DNA from: Flavobacteriaceae bacterium UBA5534
GTDB taxonomy: Bacteria > Bacteroidota > Bacteroidia > Flavobacteriales > Flavobacteriaceae
Direction of reading: 5' to 3'
Assembly (NCBI GenBank): GCA_002426015.1
Contig: DINS01000008.1
Span: forward strand, 62,001 to 126,000
DNA length: 64,000 bases
Shown here: one piece after another, positions 17,806-26,710 of the stretch
Layout: each line of letters opens with the position of its first letter
Position numbering within the stretch: the stretch's first letter is position 1
Position numbers and translations under genes: made by a program
Notes under the pieces: generated by a model
The model's input: the letters and a program-made list of their open reading frames with translations, nothing else
What the model was told of the DNA's origin: nothing
The model's database searches: none

Positions 17806-19959
17806 TTACAACTTATCCAATTGGTTATCTGTACCTTTTTCACTAATGGTCCAAAAGAACCCTACAAAGAAGAATTGGTCGGCAGCTGGCCGTAAAGAAC
17901 GGCGAGCAAAATTGCCATTCATATCTGGTGTATTAGCATACTGATAACCGTTGATGTTTTTGGTACCAAGCACATTGTTGACTGATAGATATAAAATCTT
18001 TTGTTGTGAAATCAAATAAGCCCAATTAAGACTCAAACTATTGTAAGACTTGGTCTTTGCGTTTAAGAAACCTTCTATGTTTGGATTGGTGTAGGTACGA
18101 CCAGAGGCGAAACCATAACTCATTCCCACTTGACTTTTCCAATCTTCAATCCAATACTTACCAACAACCGACATGTTATGCGTATTGGCAAAATTAGGTT
18201 GAGCCGCAGCTGGATAGTTTTTATAATCTCGTTCAGTATCCAAATACGAGTAACTTATCCAATAGTCTAAATTTTTAAAGGTTTTATTATCTCTCCAAAA
18301 GAAATCGATGCCTTTTGAAAAACCAGAGCCAGAATTGCTAAAATCAGTATCAAAACTCACAAAATCAGTATCGTATTTTATCAAGCTTTTATAATCCTTG
18401 TAATAAGCTTCAGCTCTAAAAATGCGTCCATCTGCATTGTATTGGTAATTAAAAATGTAATGTGACGTATTTTGGGCTTTGATATTTTGTGTAAACTTTA
18501 AAATATCATTCGTTGGGTTTTGGTAAAAATCGCCATAAGCCAATGACACCTGACTTTTATCAGACGTTTTATATGCCACAGAAAGTCGTGGTGACACTGT
18601 TGCCTGATTGAAAATCTCACTGTGTTCAGCTCTCAATCCCAACTTCATGGCAATTTTCTTGGAAAAAAACACATCTGCTTCGGCAAAAGCAGCTGTAATG
18701 TTGTTGTTGAATCCGTAAGTTATTGAAGAAACTGTCTCATCAGCATAGCGCTCATCAAAATCGGTAGCAAAATATTCTGCCCCAAAGTAAAGCTTCAATC
18801 GGTTGCTAAAGTGACGTTTGAATTTCAACTTCGCATGAAATGAATTTTCAATGTCTTTAATTTGACTATCTACCACATTCACTTTAGTGTTCCCGTAAGT
18901 ATAGCTCATACCTCCAAATACAGACCAAACGTCACTCAATATGCCTTGATATGATCCATTAAAATATAGGTTGTTATTATTCAGTTTAAAATGAACTCCT
19001 TCTGGCAGATTAATGTCTTCTTGTGTCAATTCAAAATTTGTACGATCAAATGCAGAATACAGTTTCAACAATCCATTATCAAATTTCTGTCTAAAGACGG
19101 CTTCACCCGAAATACCTTCAAAGGGTTTTTCCCAATCATTACGATCTGGAAACAAGGCAATATAAGGTGCTAAATTGATATATGAAGCATTGACACTCAA
19201 TGAACTTTTTTCCCATTTTTGGGTATTTCCCAACGTTCCACCTACAGTCATCAAACCAATATCGGTTTTATTCTGATCTGGTTCATCAATAGTGTTCAAC
19301 AGCAATACACTCGATAGGGCTTGCCCATATTCTGCTGAATAACCACCTGTTGAAAACGTAATCCCATCAAACAAAAAAGGCGAATAACGTCCACGAGTTG
19401 GCGTGTTGTTGGTTGTTGGACTGTAAGGCGTAAACACTCGAATGCCATCTATAAAAATTTGAGTTTCATCAGCTTCGCCTCCACGTACAAACAAACGTCC
19501 ATCTTCTGCAACTGTAGTCGTACCTGGAAGCGTTTGCAGTGCACCAACAAAGTCACCAAGAGCACTCGCAGTCGTCACCACATCCAATGCATTCAATACG
19601 TTTACTTTGCTGTTGTCACCTGCCGAAAATGTTCCTGCAGATATAACCACTGCATCCAATGTATTGACATCTTCGCGAAGCTTTATTTGGAGGTTTTTCA
19701 TTAAGCTTATGTCGCCAGTCATGGTAAAAGTTTCATACGACAAATAAGAAACAATGAGTGTTTGTGTGCCTGTAATATCGGTACCGAATGAAAATTCACC
19801 CAATTCGTTGGTTGTACTTCCGTCATAAGTTCCTTCAATATAAACATTGGCACCCATGATTGGCATACCGTTGACATCTTTAACTTTTCCGTTAATTTTG
19901 TTTTGAGCAAAGACAGAGGAAGCAATACTAAAGATTAAAATCGAAATAAATAGTCTCAT
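17806..19959 (-). CDS. TonB-dependent outer-membrane receptor with carboxypeptidase-like domain
   Basis: A 717-residue receptor starting MRLFISILIFSIASSVFAQ, a signal peptide. An upstream in-frame ATG at 20043 is rejected because it would place 28 non-signal residues first. Domains: a CarboxypepD_reg-like beta-sandwich (about 20-100, NKINGKVKDVNGMPIMGANVYIEG), a plug (VLNALDVVTTASALGDFVGALQTLPGTTT, RGGEADETQIFIDGI), then a 22-strand-type barrel. A short polar tail follows the last aromatic strand. The ligand is unknown; no SusD partner is adjacent, so glycan uptake is unlikely. Confidence 0.9.
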   Translation of the reverse strand: MRLFISILIFSIASSVFAQNKINGKVKDVNGMPIMGANVYIEGTYDGSTTNELGEFSFGTDITGTQTLIVSYLSYETFTMTGDISLMKNLQIKLREDVNTLDAVVISAGTFSAGDNSKVNVLNALDVVTTASALGDFVGALQTLPGTTTVAEDGRLFVRGGEADETQIFIDGIRVFTPYSPTTNNTPTRGRYSPFLFDGITFSTGGYSAEYGQALSSVLLLNTIDEPDQNKTDIGLMTVGGTLGNTQKWEKSSLSVNASYINLAPYIALFPDRNDWEKPFEGISGEAVFRQKFDNGLLKLYSAFDRTNFELTQEDINLPEGVHFKLNNNNLYFNGSYQGILSDVWSVFGGMSYTYGNTKVNVVDSQIKDIENSFHAKLKFKRHFSNRLKLYFGAEYFATDFDERYADETVSSITYGFNNNITAAFAEADVFFSKKIAMKLGLRAEHSEIFNQATVSPRLSVAYKTSDKSQVSLAYGDFYQNPTNDILKFTQNIKAQNTSHYIFNYQYNADGRIFRAEAYYKDYKSLIKYDTDFVSFDTDFSNSGSGFSKGIDFFWRDNKTFKNLDYWISYSYLDTERDYKNYPAAAQPNFANTHNMSVVGKYWIEDWKSQVGMSYGFASGRTYTNPNIEGFLNAKTKSYNSLSLNWAYLISQQKILYLSVNNVLGTKNINGYQYANTPDMNGNFARRSLRPAADQFFFVGFFWTISEKGTDNQLDKL

Positions 19960-20073
19960 AATTAGTTGGTTTACTGTTAGTGTTTTGATTGATAGGACAA
20001 ATGTGCAACAGAAACTCTTGCTTTTAAAGTCTAACTTACCCAATTGTAGAAAACACAGGATGAACTGATTTTT

Positions 20074-20101
20074 AGTGTTCAGTTGTCAGTCTTCAGTCGT
20101 T
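20074..20101. repeat. Degenerate heptamer array, left copy
   Basis: Four 7-base units in register: AGTGTTC, AGTTGTC, AGTCTTC, AGTCGTT. Read on the other strand they are ACTGAAG/ACTGACA/ACTGAAC-like units ending in ACTAAAA. A matching array in opposite orientation lies at 22191-22230, so the two bracket a three-gene block. Confidence 0.6.
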
Positions 20102-20153
20102 ACTCTATTTTTTCTTTTCTATTTTCAAAGAACTATATTAGCTTCAAAAATCA

Positions 20154-20825
20154 ATGATGTTCACTAAACCTGAAAAAACCTTTAGTCTTTTGTTCTTGGC
20201 CATTCTTGTCGCAGAACTTATTTGTGGAAGTGTTGAAAGCTTAAACATGTTTCATTATATCACAAAACCATCTATTGTGATTTCGTTACTACTCTTTTTT
20301 TGGTTAAAGAGTGGGTTTTTATCAGGTCCAATTCGAATCTTAACGATATTAGCGCTAGCTTTTTCACTAGTTGGCGATGTGCTTTTGCTATTTGTTGAAA
20401 ACGATGCTTTGTTTTTCATGCTTGGATTGGTGTCGTTTTTATTGGCTCACATCACCTATATTTTGGTGTTTTTAAAACATCGCAATCCATCCAAAAACCC
20501 TTTTGGTTTTCTCATCATTTTACTCATCTATGCTTTTGGATTATTCTATCTTCTGAAAGATGGGTTAGGCGATTTGTTGATTCCTGTCATCATTTATATG
20601 ATGGCGATTTTAGCAATGGCAACAACGGCATTTTTACGAGAAGGGAAGGCAACACCTTTGAGTTACACTTTTGTTTTTATAGGAGCGATTTTATTTATGG
20701 TTTCGGATAGCATTTTAGCATTGAATAAATTCTACCAACCAATACCATTTTCTGATATAAGTATTATGCTAACTTATGGTCTTGCACAATATTTAATCGT
20801 TTTTGGTCTCTTAAAACAACGATAG
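20154..20825 (+). CDS. Lysoplasmalogenase-like (YhhN family) membrane protein
   Basis: A 223-residue integral membrane protein with about eight hydrophobic segments. It has the YhhN/TMEM86 pattern: TKPSIVISLLLFFWLKSG near residue 40, a central ALAFSLVGDVLLLF motif and a C-terminal GAILFMVSDSILALNKF motif. Characterised members hydrolyse the vinyl-ether bond of lysoplasmalogens; whether this bacterium makes plasmalogens is not visible here. It stands alone on the plus strand after the receptor gene. Confidence 0.85.
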   Translation: MMFTKPEKTFSLLFLAILVAELICGSVESLNMFHYITKPSIVISLLLFFWLKSGFLSGPIRILTILALAFSLVGDVLLLFVENDALFFMLGLVSFLLAHITYILVFLKHRNPSKNPFGFLIILLIYAFGLFYLLKDGLGDLLIPVIIYMMAILAMATTAFLREGKATPLSYTFVFIGAILFMVSDSILALNKFYQPIPFSDISIMLTYGLAQYLIVFGLLKQR

Positions 20826-20827
20826 AC

Positions 20828-20846
20828 AATATCTATAGTAGATATT
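20828..20846 (+). terminator. Weak AT-rich hairpin after the lysoplasmalogenase gene
   Basis: AATATCTA pairs perfectly with TAGATATT around TAG, followed by TTTAAA. Short and AT-rich, so only a weak terminator candidate. Confidence 0.3.
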
Positions 20847-20995
20847 TAAAACACTAATAATCAATTAATTAATTTCATTATAGTAAACAATTAATTTAAT
20901 ATACTTTAGAAGGATGAAAGTTTTTTAAAATATACTTAAAATTACTGTAACATAATCAAAATTAAAGCTACTAATTGAATAACTAACCGATAGAT

Positions 20996-21490
20996 TTGAA
21001 CAAGGAACTCGAACATAGTTTTGTGGAATTGCTGGAAGAGCACCAAAACATTGTGCACAAGGTTTGCCGATTATACACCAATAATCAGGATGCGCACAAT
21101 GATTTGTTTCAGGAAATCACCATACAGTTATGGAAAGCGTACCCAAAGTTTAGAGGCGACTCTAAATTCAGCACTTGGATGTATCGCGTCGGACTGAACA
21201 CGGCAATCACACTGTACCGAAAATCCAAGAGAAGCATTAATACGTACGAAATAGAGTCTTTTGAGTTCAAAATTAAAGCCGAAGAGTACGATGACACCGA
21301 AGAACAACAGCTAAAACTGCTGTATCAGGCTGTACACCAACTAAATGATATTGAGAAAGCACTGGTTTTCTTGTATTTAGAAGATAAAGATTATAGAGAG
21401 ATAAGTGATACATTAGGTATTAGTGAAGTGAATGCCAGAGTAAAAATGAATCGCGTGAAAACAAAATTAAAAACAATACTAAATCCGTAG
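20996..21490 (+). CDS. ECF-type RNA polymerase sigma factor
   Basis: A 164-residue sigma-70 family protein. Region 2 is HKVCRLYTNNQDAHNDLFQEITIQLWKAYPKF...STWMYRVGLNTA. Region 4 is VHQLNDIEKALVFLYLEDKDYREISDTLGISEVNARVKMNRVKTKLK, a clear helix-turn-helix. The start codon is TTG. The membrane protein gene four bases downstream is the likely partner; it lacks an obvious anti-sigma zinc motif but could still regulate the factor. Confidence 0.92.
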   Translation: MNKELEHSFVELLEEHQNIVHKVCRLYTNNQDAHNDLFQEITIQLWKAYPKFRGDSKFSTWMYRVGLNTAITLYRKSKRSINTYEIESFEFKIKAEEYDDTEEQQLKLLYQAVHQLNDIEKALVFLYLEDKDYREISDTLGISEVNARVKMNRVKTKLKTILNP

Positions 21491-21494
21491 GACT

Positions 21495-22136
21495 ATGGAT
21501 GAATTAGAATTATTAAAGAAAGGCTGGAAAAAAGACGACTCTTCGTATCCAAAACTATCTTACAACGAGATTTATAAGATGATATTGAAGAAATCATCAT
21601 CCATTGTCAAATGGATATTTGTTATCAGTATCCTAGAGTTTGTGTTCTGGACGCTGATAGCGTTTGCATTCAAGGGAAATAAAAAACTTCAGCAATTTGA
21701 GAAGTTTGATGCCGACTATATCATCATACCGCTCACAGTGTTAGGGTATCTGGTATTAGCCTATTTCTTTTATATGTTCTATAAAAATTACCGAACAATT
21801 TCTGTCACTGACAATGCCAAAGTGCTTATGGAGAATATCTTAAAGACTCGCCGCACAGTCAGGCATTATGTTGCATTTAATCTTGTGTTTTTAGTGATTT
21901 CCACTTTTGCCGGAATGTACATTCAATTTGACCAGAATCAACTTATCATTGAAAAAGCCCATCTTGCAGCTGCAGATGGAAATTTACTTTTATTCTATGG
22001 TAGAATCATTTTGGTTACTGCAATATTCTTGATTGGAGCGATAGCTATCTTATTGTTTTTCTATTGGTTAATATATGGTATCTTACTTAAACGTTTAAAT
22101 AGAAATTACAAAGAATTGAAGAAGTTGGAAGTGTAG
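21495..22136 (+). CDS. Four-helix membrane protein coupled to the sigma factor
   Basis: A 213-residue protein. A 35-residue charged cytoplasmic N-terminus (MDELELLKKGWKKDDSSYPK) is followed by about four membrane segments (near 38-60, 74-95, 125-145, 170-203) and a basic tail. The position immediately behind an ECF sigma gene suggests an anti-sigma or sensor role, which is inference. Relatives in flavobacteria have sometimes carried the label beta-carotene monooxygenase, which nothing in this sequence supports. Confidence 0.75.
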   Translation: MDELELLKKGWKKDDSSYPKLSYNEIYKMILKKSSSIVKWIFVISILEFVFWTLIAFAFKGNKKLQQFEKFDADYIIIPLTVLGYLVLAYFFYMFYKNYRTISVTDNAKVLMENILKTRRTVRHYVAFNLVFLVISTFAGMYIQFDQNQLIIEKAHLAAADGNLLLFYGRIILVTAIFLIGAIAILLFFYWLIYGILLKRLNRNYKELKKLEV

Positions 22137-22190
22137 TTCATGGCTGTTGGCTGACGGTAAAACAACTAAAGAATATTTTCTTAATTGTAA

Positions 22191-22230
22191 ATTGAATACT
22201 GTAAACTGCGACTGAAGACTGAATACTAAT
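22191..22230. repeat. Degenerate heptamer array, right copy
   Basis: Units ATTGAAT, ACTGTAA, ACTGCG (six bases), ACTGAAG, ACTGAAT, ACTAATT. This is the same ACTGnnn theme as at 20074-20101 but in inverted orientation. A nearby GGCTGTTGGCTGACGG (about 22143-22158) also shows a 7-base period. Confidence 0.6.
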
Positions 22231-23035
22231 TTTTAGCTTTCCATTTACGGAGCTTGTTCAGCTCCTCTTGCGCCATCAACTCATCCTGCGGAATCACTTT
22301 TAAAAATGAAGGATGTTGCTCTATGGCATATTCGATTTTTTCTACGATTTCAGCAATACTTTCGTTTTCATAATCTATGACCAAAGGCGCTTTAATTTCC
22401 ATTGATTGCAGAATATTTTTCTTCTTAACACGTAAGCCTTTCTTGTCAAAAGAGCGTCTAAAACCGTCGATAACGATTGGAACTACTACTGGCTTGTATT
22501 TTTTAATGATGTGCGCTGTGCCTTTTCTAATGGGTTTAAATGGCGTAGTTGTACCTTGCGGAAAGGTGATTACCCAACCATCATCAAGCGCTTTCCCTAT
22601 CATACTGATATCACTCATTTTTACCTGACGATTCACGTCTTGACCTTCGGCTCTCCACGTACGTTCAATACTGATACTGCCTACATACGCTAAAATTTTA
22701 GGCAATAAACCGGCTTTCATCGTTTCTTTTGCTGCTACATAATAGATATTGAGCTTCGGATTCCATAAATAGCCAATATTCTTGATGTTATCATCACGTT
22801 GGCTCAAACTTGCATTGAACACATGAAACATGGCCACCACATCAGCAAAATACGTTTGGTGATTGGATATAAAAAGCACATTTGTATCTGGGAGACCACG
22901 TATAATTTCAGAACCATCGATTTGAAGTTCGTTAAACCCTCTAAAACGACGATGCGTCATGGCCCCCAAAACACGGATCAGCCATTTTTTTATAAAAAGT
23001 ATATGCCCAAAAGGGTTTCTTTTAAATAATCCCAT
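22226..23035 (-). CDS. 1-acylglycerol-3-phosphate acyltransferase-like (PlsC superfamily) protein
   Basis: A 269-residue acyltransferase-fold protein. The first block is SNHQTYFAD (H59, D65) and the third is FPQGTTTP near residues 160-167. Both differ from the classical NHxxxxD and FPEGTR forms: the His-Asp gap is five residues and the Glu is Gln. It probably acylates a lipid or lysophospholipid at the inner membrane, with an atypical active site. It is the second gene after the Nudix gene on the minus strand. Confidence 0.8.
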   Translation of the reverse strand: MGLFKRNPFGHILFIKKWLIRVLGAMTHRRFRGFNELQIDGSEIIRGLPDTNVLFISNHQTYFADVVAMFHVFNASLSQRDDNIKNIGYLWNPKLNIYYVAAKETMKAGLLPKILAYVGSISIERTWRAEGQDVNRQVKMSDISMIGKALDDGWVITFPQGTTTPFKPIRKGTAHIIKKYKPVVVPIVIDGFRRSFDKKGLRVKKKNILQSMEIKAPLVIDYENESIAEIVEKIEYAIEQHPSFLKVIPQDELMAQEELNKLRKWKAKN

Positions 23036-23079
23036 GAATTAATTTTATCTACAGGCACAAATTTACTAAAATATGCAGC

Positions 23080-23721
23080 TTACAGCACTGTTTTTAACAA
23101 GTCTTTTATTTCACTCAACATCATTGCAGTTGCTCCCCAAACCAAATGTCCATTGAGTTGAAAGGCTGGCACTTCAACTTCTTTTTGTAACGAGGTCATT
23201 ATCAATTGCGAAGTTGCAAATTGGTCGTCGACCAAATCCTTTATAGCCACTTCTATCAGATCTTCAACTTCATCGTCTTGTTTTAAAAAATTTGGTGTCT
23301 TTGTGGCAATGCCCAAAAATGGATATACTGTGAAATTACTTGGCGGAATATAGACTTCGGTCATTGCCTTTAGAACTTTCATGTCATTAATCGGCACACC
23401 AACTTCTTCATTGGTCTCTCGTAGCGCAGTGATTTGCAAAGAATTATCCTCGATCTCATACTTGCCTCCAGGAAAGCCAACCTGGGCAGAATGCACACCT
23501 TTGTAGGTTTTTCTTAAAATTAGAATTAACTTTGTTTCATAAGACATGTCAGGATAAAACAGCGCCATGACCCCAGCTTTTTTTGAATGTTTCATTGCCT
23601 CTTTTTGTTGTGCAATTAAATCCATACGATAAGGAGGCGACATCTTAAATTGCGAATCTTGTCCAGGAAGTGGTACGTGTTCTATCTTTGATATCGAATT
23701 TAAAAATGCTTCAAAATTCAT
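23080..23721 (-). CDS. Nudix hydrolase, CoA pyrophosphatase type
   Basis: A 213-residue Nudix protein. The Nudix box is intact: G-x5-E-x7-REUxEExGU is matched by GGKYEIEDNSLQITALRETN plus EEVGV. The upstream LLILRKTYKGVHSAQVGFPGG-type segment is the CoA-pyrophosphatase (NudL) pattern, an enzyme that cleaves CoA to 4'-phosphopantetheine and 3',5'-ADP. Its ATG is only five bases from the divergent ATG of the isomerase gene. Confidence 0.88.
   Translation of the reverse strand: MNFEAFLNSISKIEHVPLPGQDSQFKMSPPYRMDLIAQQKEAMKHSKKAGVMALFYPDMSYETKLILILRKTYKGVHSAQVGFPGGKYEIEDNSLQITALRETNEEVGVPINDMKVLKAMTEVYIPPSNFTVYPFLGIATKTPNFLKQDDEVEDLIEVAIKDLVDDQFATSQLIMTSLQKEVEVPAFQLNGHLVWGATAMMLSEIKDLLKTVL
23683..23690 (+). 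promoter_or_regulatory. -7 element for the isomerase gene, inside the Nudix coding region
   Basis: TATCTTTG, a perfect TAnnTTTG, with a CTTG about 21 bases upstream. It ends 36 bases before the isomerase ATG at 23727. Because the two genes are almost back to back, it lies inside the Nudix gene. Confidence 0.5.
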
Positions 23722-23726
23722 CAGTT

Positions 23727-24434
23727 ATGAAAAATCTAATGTTAGTGGTTTGTTGTCTTTTACTTCTTAATTGTGAAGATAAACAATCTCAACAAAAAAA
23801 TAAGCCTTCCAATACAGATTCGACCAAAATTGAAAATCAAGAGGCTAAAAAAGATACTGTTGTTGAAGACAAGAGAAAATACCCTGTTCTCAACGATGAG
23901 AATGCTATGCCCTTTTTTCAAGAATATGAAAAAGAAAATAAGGAGAACAAAGTACGCATTACCACGCGTTTTGGAACCATCGACATTCTCTTGTTTGAAG
24001 AAACCAAGTACCACAGAGCCAACTTTATTTTTTTAACTAAATTGGGTTATTTTGATAACACACAGTTCTACAGAGTGGTCAATAATTTTATCATTCAAGC
24101 AGGCAATAGTGATGATCCAGACATTTCAAATAAAAGAAATAAAATTGGCCATTATCTCTTGCCTCCAGATACCAAACGTGGATTTAAGCACCATAAAGGC
24201 GTTATCAGTATGCCAAGTAGTGAGATTGAAAATGCTTATAAGTTGGCATCACCTTTTGAATTTTTTATCGTTCAGAATGATGGTGGCGCTCATCATTTAG
24301 ATGGCGAATACACCATTTTTGGGAAAGTCATTGCTGGACTGGACGTGGTCGATAAAATTGCGGCCCAAGAAACAGATACTGGTGAATGGCCAATACACAA
24401 TATTTACATCAATAAAGTAGAAATTATAAAATAA
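23727..24434 (+). CDS. Lipoprotein peptidyl-prolyl cis-trans isomerase, cyclophilin type
   Basis: A 235-residue lipoprotein starting MKNLMLVVCCLLLLNC (lipobox Cys16). The in-frame ATG at 23670 would overlap the divergent Nudix start and is rejected. A Lys/Gln-rich linker is followed by a cyclophilin domain from about residue 80: TRFGTIDILLFEETKYHRANF, FYRVVNNFIIQAGNSDD, GVISMPSS and FFIVQNDGGAHHLDGEYTIF. It likely aids folding of proteins in the periplasm. The M3 peptidase lipoprotein gene follows. Confidence 0.9.
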   Translation: MKNLMLVVCCLLLLNCEDKQSQQKNKPSNTDSTKIENQEAKKDTVVEDKRKYPVLNDENAMPFFQEYEKENKENKVRITTRFGTIDILLFEETKYHRANFIFLTKLGYFDNTQFYRVVNNFIIQAGNSDDPDISNKRNKIGHYLLPPDTKRGFKHHKGVISMPSSEIENAYKLASPFEFFIVQNDGGAHHLDGEYTIFGKVIAGLDVVDKIAAQETDTGEWPIHNIYINKVEIIK

Positions 24435-24496
24435 TTAAGATAATTCAATTTGAAAAGCAATATCTTGTTTGCTTTAAAGATTTAACTCAAAAACCA

Positions 24497-26653
24497 ATGA
24501 CAAAACTAATGAATCCTAAACACATTAAGGCGCTCGGCTTGTGTGCTATAATTGCATTTACAAGCTGTAAAGACGCTGAAAAAAAAGACGCTGAAATGAC
24601 ATTTGACAATGTACTTTTACAAAAATGGACAGGCCCTTATGAAGGTGTTCCTGCCTTCGACAAAATGAAAGTTGAAGATATAAAGGAAGCAGTTGAAAAA
24701 GGGATGGAATTAAGCTTGGCAGACATCGATAAGATTGCCAACAATCCTGACGCTCCAACCTTCGAAAACACAATCGTTGCTATGGAAAGCTCTGGAAAAG
24801 AACTTGATAGAGTGTTTACATATTATGGCATTATGAGTAGCAACACCTCAACACCAGAGTTTAGAGATATACAAACAGAGTTGGCTCCAAAATTATCAGA
24901 ATACAGTTCTAAAATTTCTCAAAATGAAAAATTGTTTAAGCGCATAAAAGCTGTTTATGATGCTTCACAAAAGAAACCTTTAGAAGCTGACCAACAACGT
25001 GTTGTTGATTTAATTTACAAACGTTTTGAAATGGAAGGCGCTAATCTTGATGGTGAAAAAAAAGCGCGCTATGCTGAAATCAACAAAGAACTAGCCTCTC
25101 TTTATACCAAGTTTTCCAATAACGTCTTACACGATGAAGAAAACTATGTCACCTATCTCAATAAAGACCAATTAGGAGGTTTATCGGAAGGTTTCATAAA
25201 ATCTGCCGCTAAAATTGCGACTGATAAAGGCCAAGATGGAAAATATGCCATTACAAACACGCGTTCGTCAATGGATCCATTTCTTACTTACTCGACCGAA
25301 CGCGAACTACGTAAACAAGTTTGGACCAATTATTACTCACGTGGTGACAATGGTGATGAATACGACAACAATAAGTTGATTGCTGATATTTTAAAACTCC
25401 GTAGAGAACGTGTTGAATTATTGGGTTATGACAATTTTGCCGAATGGCGCTTACAAGATCGCATGGCAAAAACACCTGAAAATGCTATGAATTTAATGAT
25501 GGCTGTTTGGCCAGCTGCCATAGCACGCGTTAAAGAAGAAGTAGCCGATATGCAACAAGTAGCTAACGAAAATGGAGACAACATCACTATCGAGCCATGG
25601 GATTACAGATACTATGCCGAAAAAGTGCGTAAAAAGAAATACGATTTGGATAGTGACGAGGTAAAACAATATCTACAATTGAATAAATTGACAGAAGCTT
25701 TGTTTTTTACAGCTGGTGAACTGTTCAATTATAAATTCACACCTGTACCAGAAGGTTCTGTACCTGTATTTAATGAAGACGTGAAGGTTTGGGAAGTGAC
25801 AGATAAAGATTCTGGCAAACACATTGGCTTATGGTATTTAGACCCTTATGCTCGTCAAGGTAAGCGCTCTGGAGCTTGGGCTACAACATATAGAAGTTAT
25901 ACCTCTTTTGAAGGAGAAAAAAACGTATTGGCATCCAATAACTCTAACTTCGTTAAACCAGCTCCTGGTGAAGCCGTATTGGTATCTTGGGATGACGCCA
26001 ACACGTTCTTCCACGAATTTGGTCACGCTTTGCACTTCTTTTCTGCCAATGTAAAATACCCAACCTTAAACAGTGGTGTTAGAGATTACACAGAGTTCCA
26101 ATCACAATTATTGGAACGTTGGTTATCCACTGATGAAGTCATCAATACATTTTTAGTTCACAATAAAACAGGAGAACCAATTCCAGCCTCATTGGTTGAA
26201 AAAATCAAAAAAGCATCTACCTTTAATCAAGGATTTAGCACTACAGAATATTTGGCATCAGCGATTATGGATATGAAATTCCATTTAGCCGATCCAACCA
26301 ATATAGATGTTGATACATTTGAACGCGAAACGCTGACCGAACTTGGAATGCCAAAAGAATTGGTAATGCGCCACAGAACACCACATTTTGGACATGTGTT
26401 TTCGGGTGAAGGCTATGCCACAGCCTATTATGGCTATATGTGGGCTGATGTATTGACAAGTGATGCGTCTGAAGCATTTGTAGAAGCTCCTGGTGGATTT
26501 TATGATAAAGACGTTGCTGCAAAATTGGTAAAATATCTATTTGCACCAAGAAACTCAATGGACCCTGCAGAAGCCTATCGTTTGTTTAGAGGACGTGACG
26601 CAAAGATTGAAGCTTTAATGAAAGATAGAGGGTTTCCTGTGACTACGGAGTAA
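24497..26653 (+). CDS. dcp: M3 family peptidyl-dipeptidase lipoprotein (Dcp-like)
   Basis: A 718-residue zinc metallopeptidase. An N-terminal lipobox (CAIIAFTSC, about Cys24) suggests lipid anchoring in the envelope. The thimet-type zinc motif HEFGHALHFF is near residue 505, with the third ligand region about 28 residues further. Length and layout match bacterial dipeptidyl carboxypeptidase, which removes C-terminal dipeptides. It is followed by a strong terminator shared with the converging UPF0126 gene. Confidence 0.92.
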   Translation: MTKLMNPKHIKALGLCAIIAFTSCKDAEKKDAEMTFDNVLLQKWTGPYEGVPAFDKMKVEDIKEAVEKGMELSLADIDKIANNPDAPTFENTIVAMESSGKELDRVFTYYGIMSSNTSTPEFRDIQTELAPKLSEYSSKISQNEKLFKRIKAVYDASQKKPLEADQQRVVDLIYKRFEMEGANLDGEKKARYAEINKELASLYTKFSNNVLHDEENYVTYLNKDQLGGLSEGFIKSAAKIATDKGQDGKYAITNTRSSMDPFLTYSTERELRKQVWTNYYSRGDNGDEYDNNKLIADILKLRRERVELLGYDNFAEWRLQDRMAKTPENAMNLMMAVWPAAIARVKEEVADMQQVANENGDNITIEPWDYRYYAEKVRKKKYDLDSDEVKQYLQLNKLTEALFFTAGELFNYKFTPVPEGSVPVFNEDVKVWEVTDKDSGKHIGLWYLDPYARQGKRSGAWATTYRSYTSFEGEKNVLASNNSNFVKPAPGEAVLVSWDDANTFFHEFGHALHFFSANVKYPTLNSGVRDYTEFQSQLLERWLSTDEVINTFLVHNKTGEPIPASLVEKIKKASTFNQGFSTTEYLASAIMDMKFHLADPTNIDVDTFERETLTELGMPKELVMRHRTPHFGHVFSGEGYATAYYGYMWADVLTSDASEAFVEAPGGFYDKDVAAKLVKYLFAPRNSMDPAEAYRLFRGRDAKIEALMKDRGFPVTTE

Positions 26654-26681
26654 TTTTATCACCTATTTAAGCCTTAAAGTA

Positions 26682-26710
26682 AAAAACCACGCTATTTGCG
26701 TGGTTTTTCT
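26682..26710. terminator. Bidirectional terminator containing a stop codon
   Basis: AAAAACCACGC (26682-26692) pairs perfectly with GCGTGGTTTTT (26698-26708) around TATTT. The stop codon of the converging UPF0126 gene (26692-26694) begins in the stem and ends in the loop. Confidence 0.9.
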
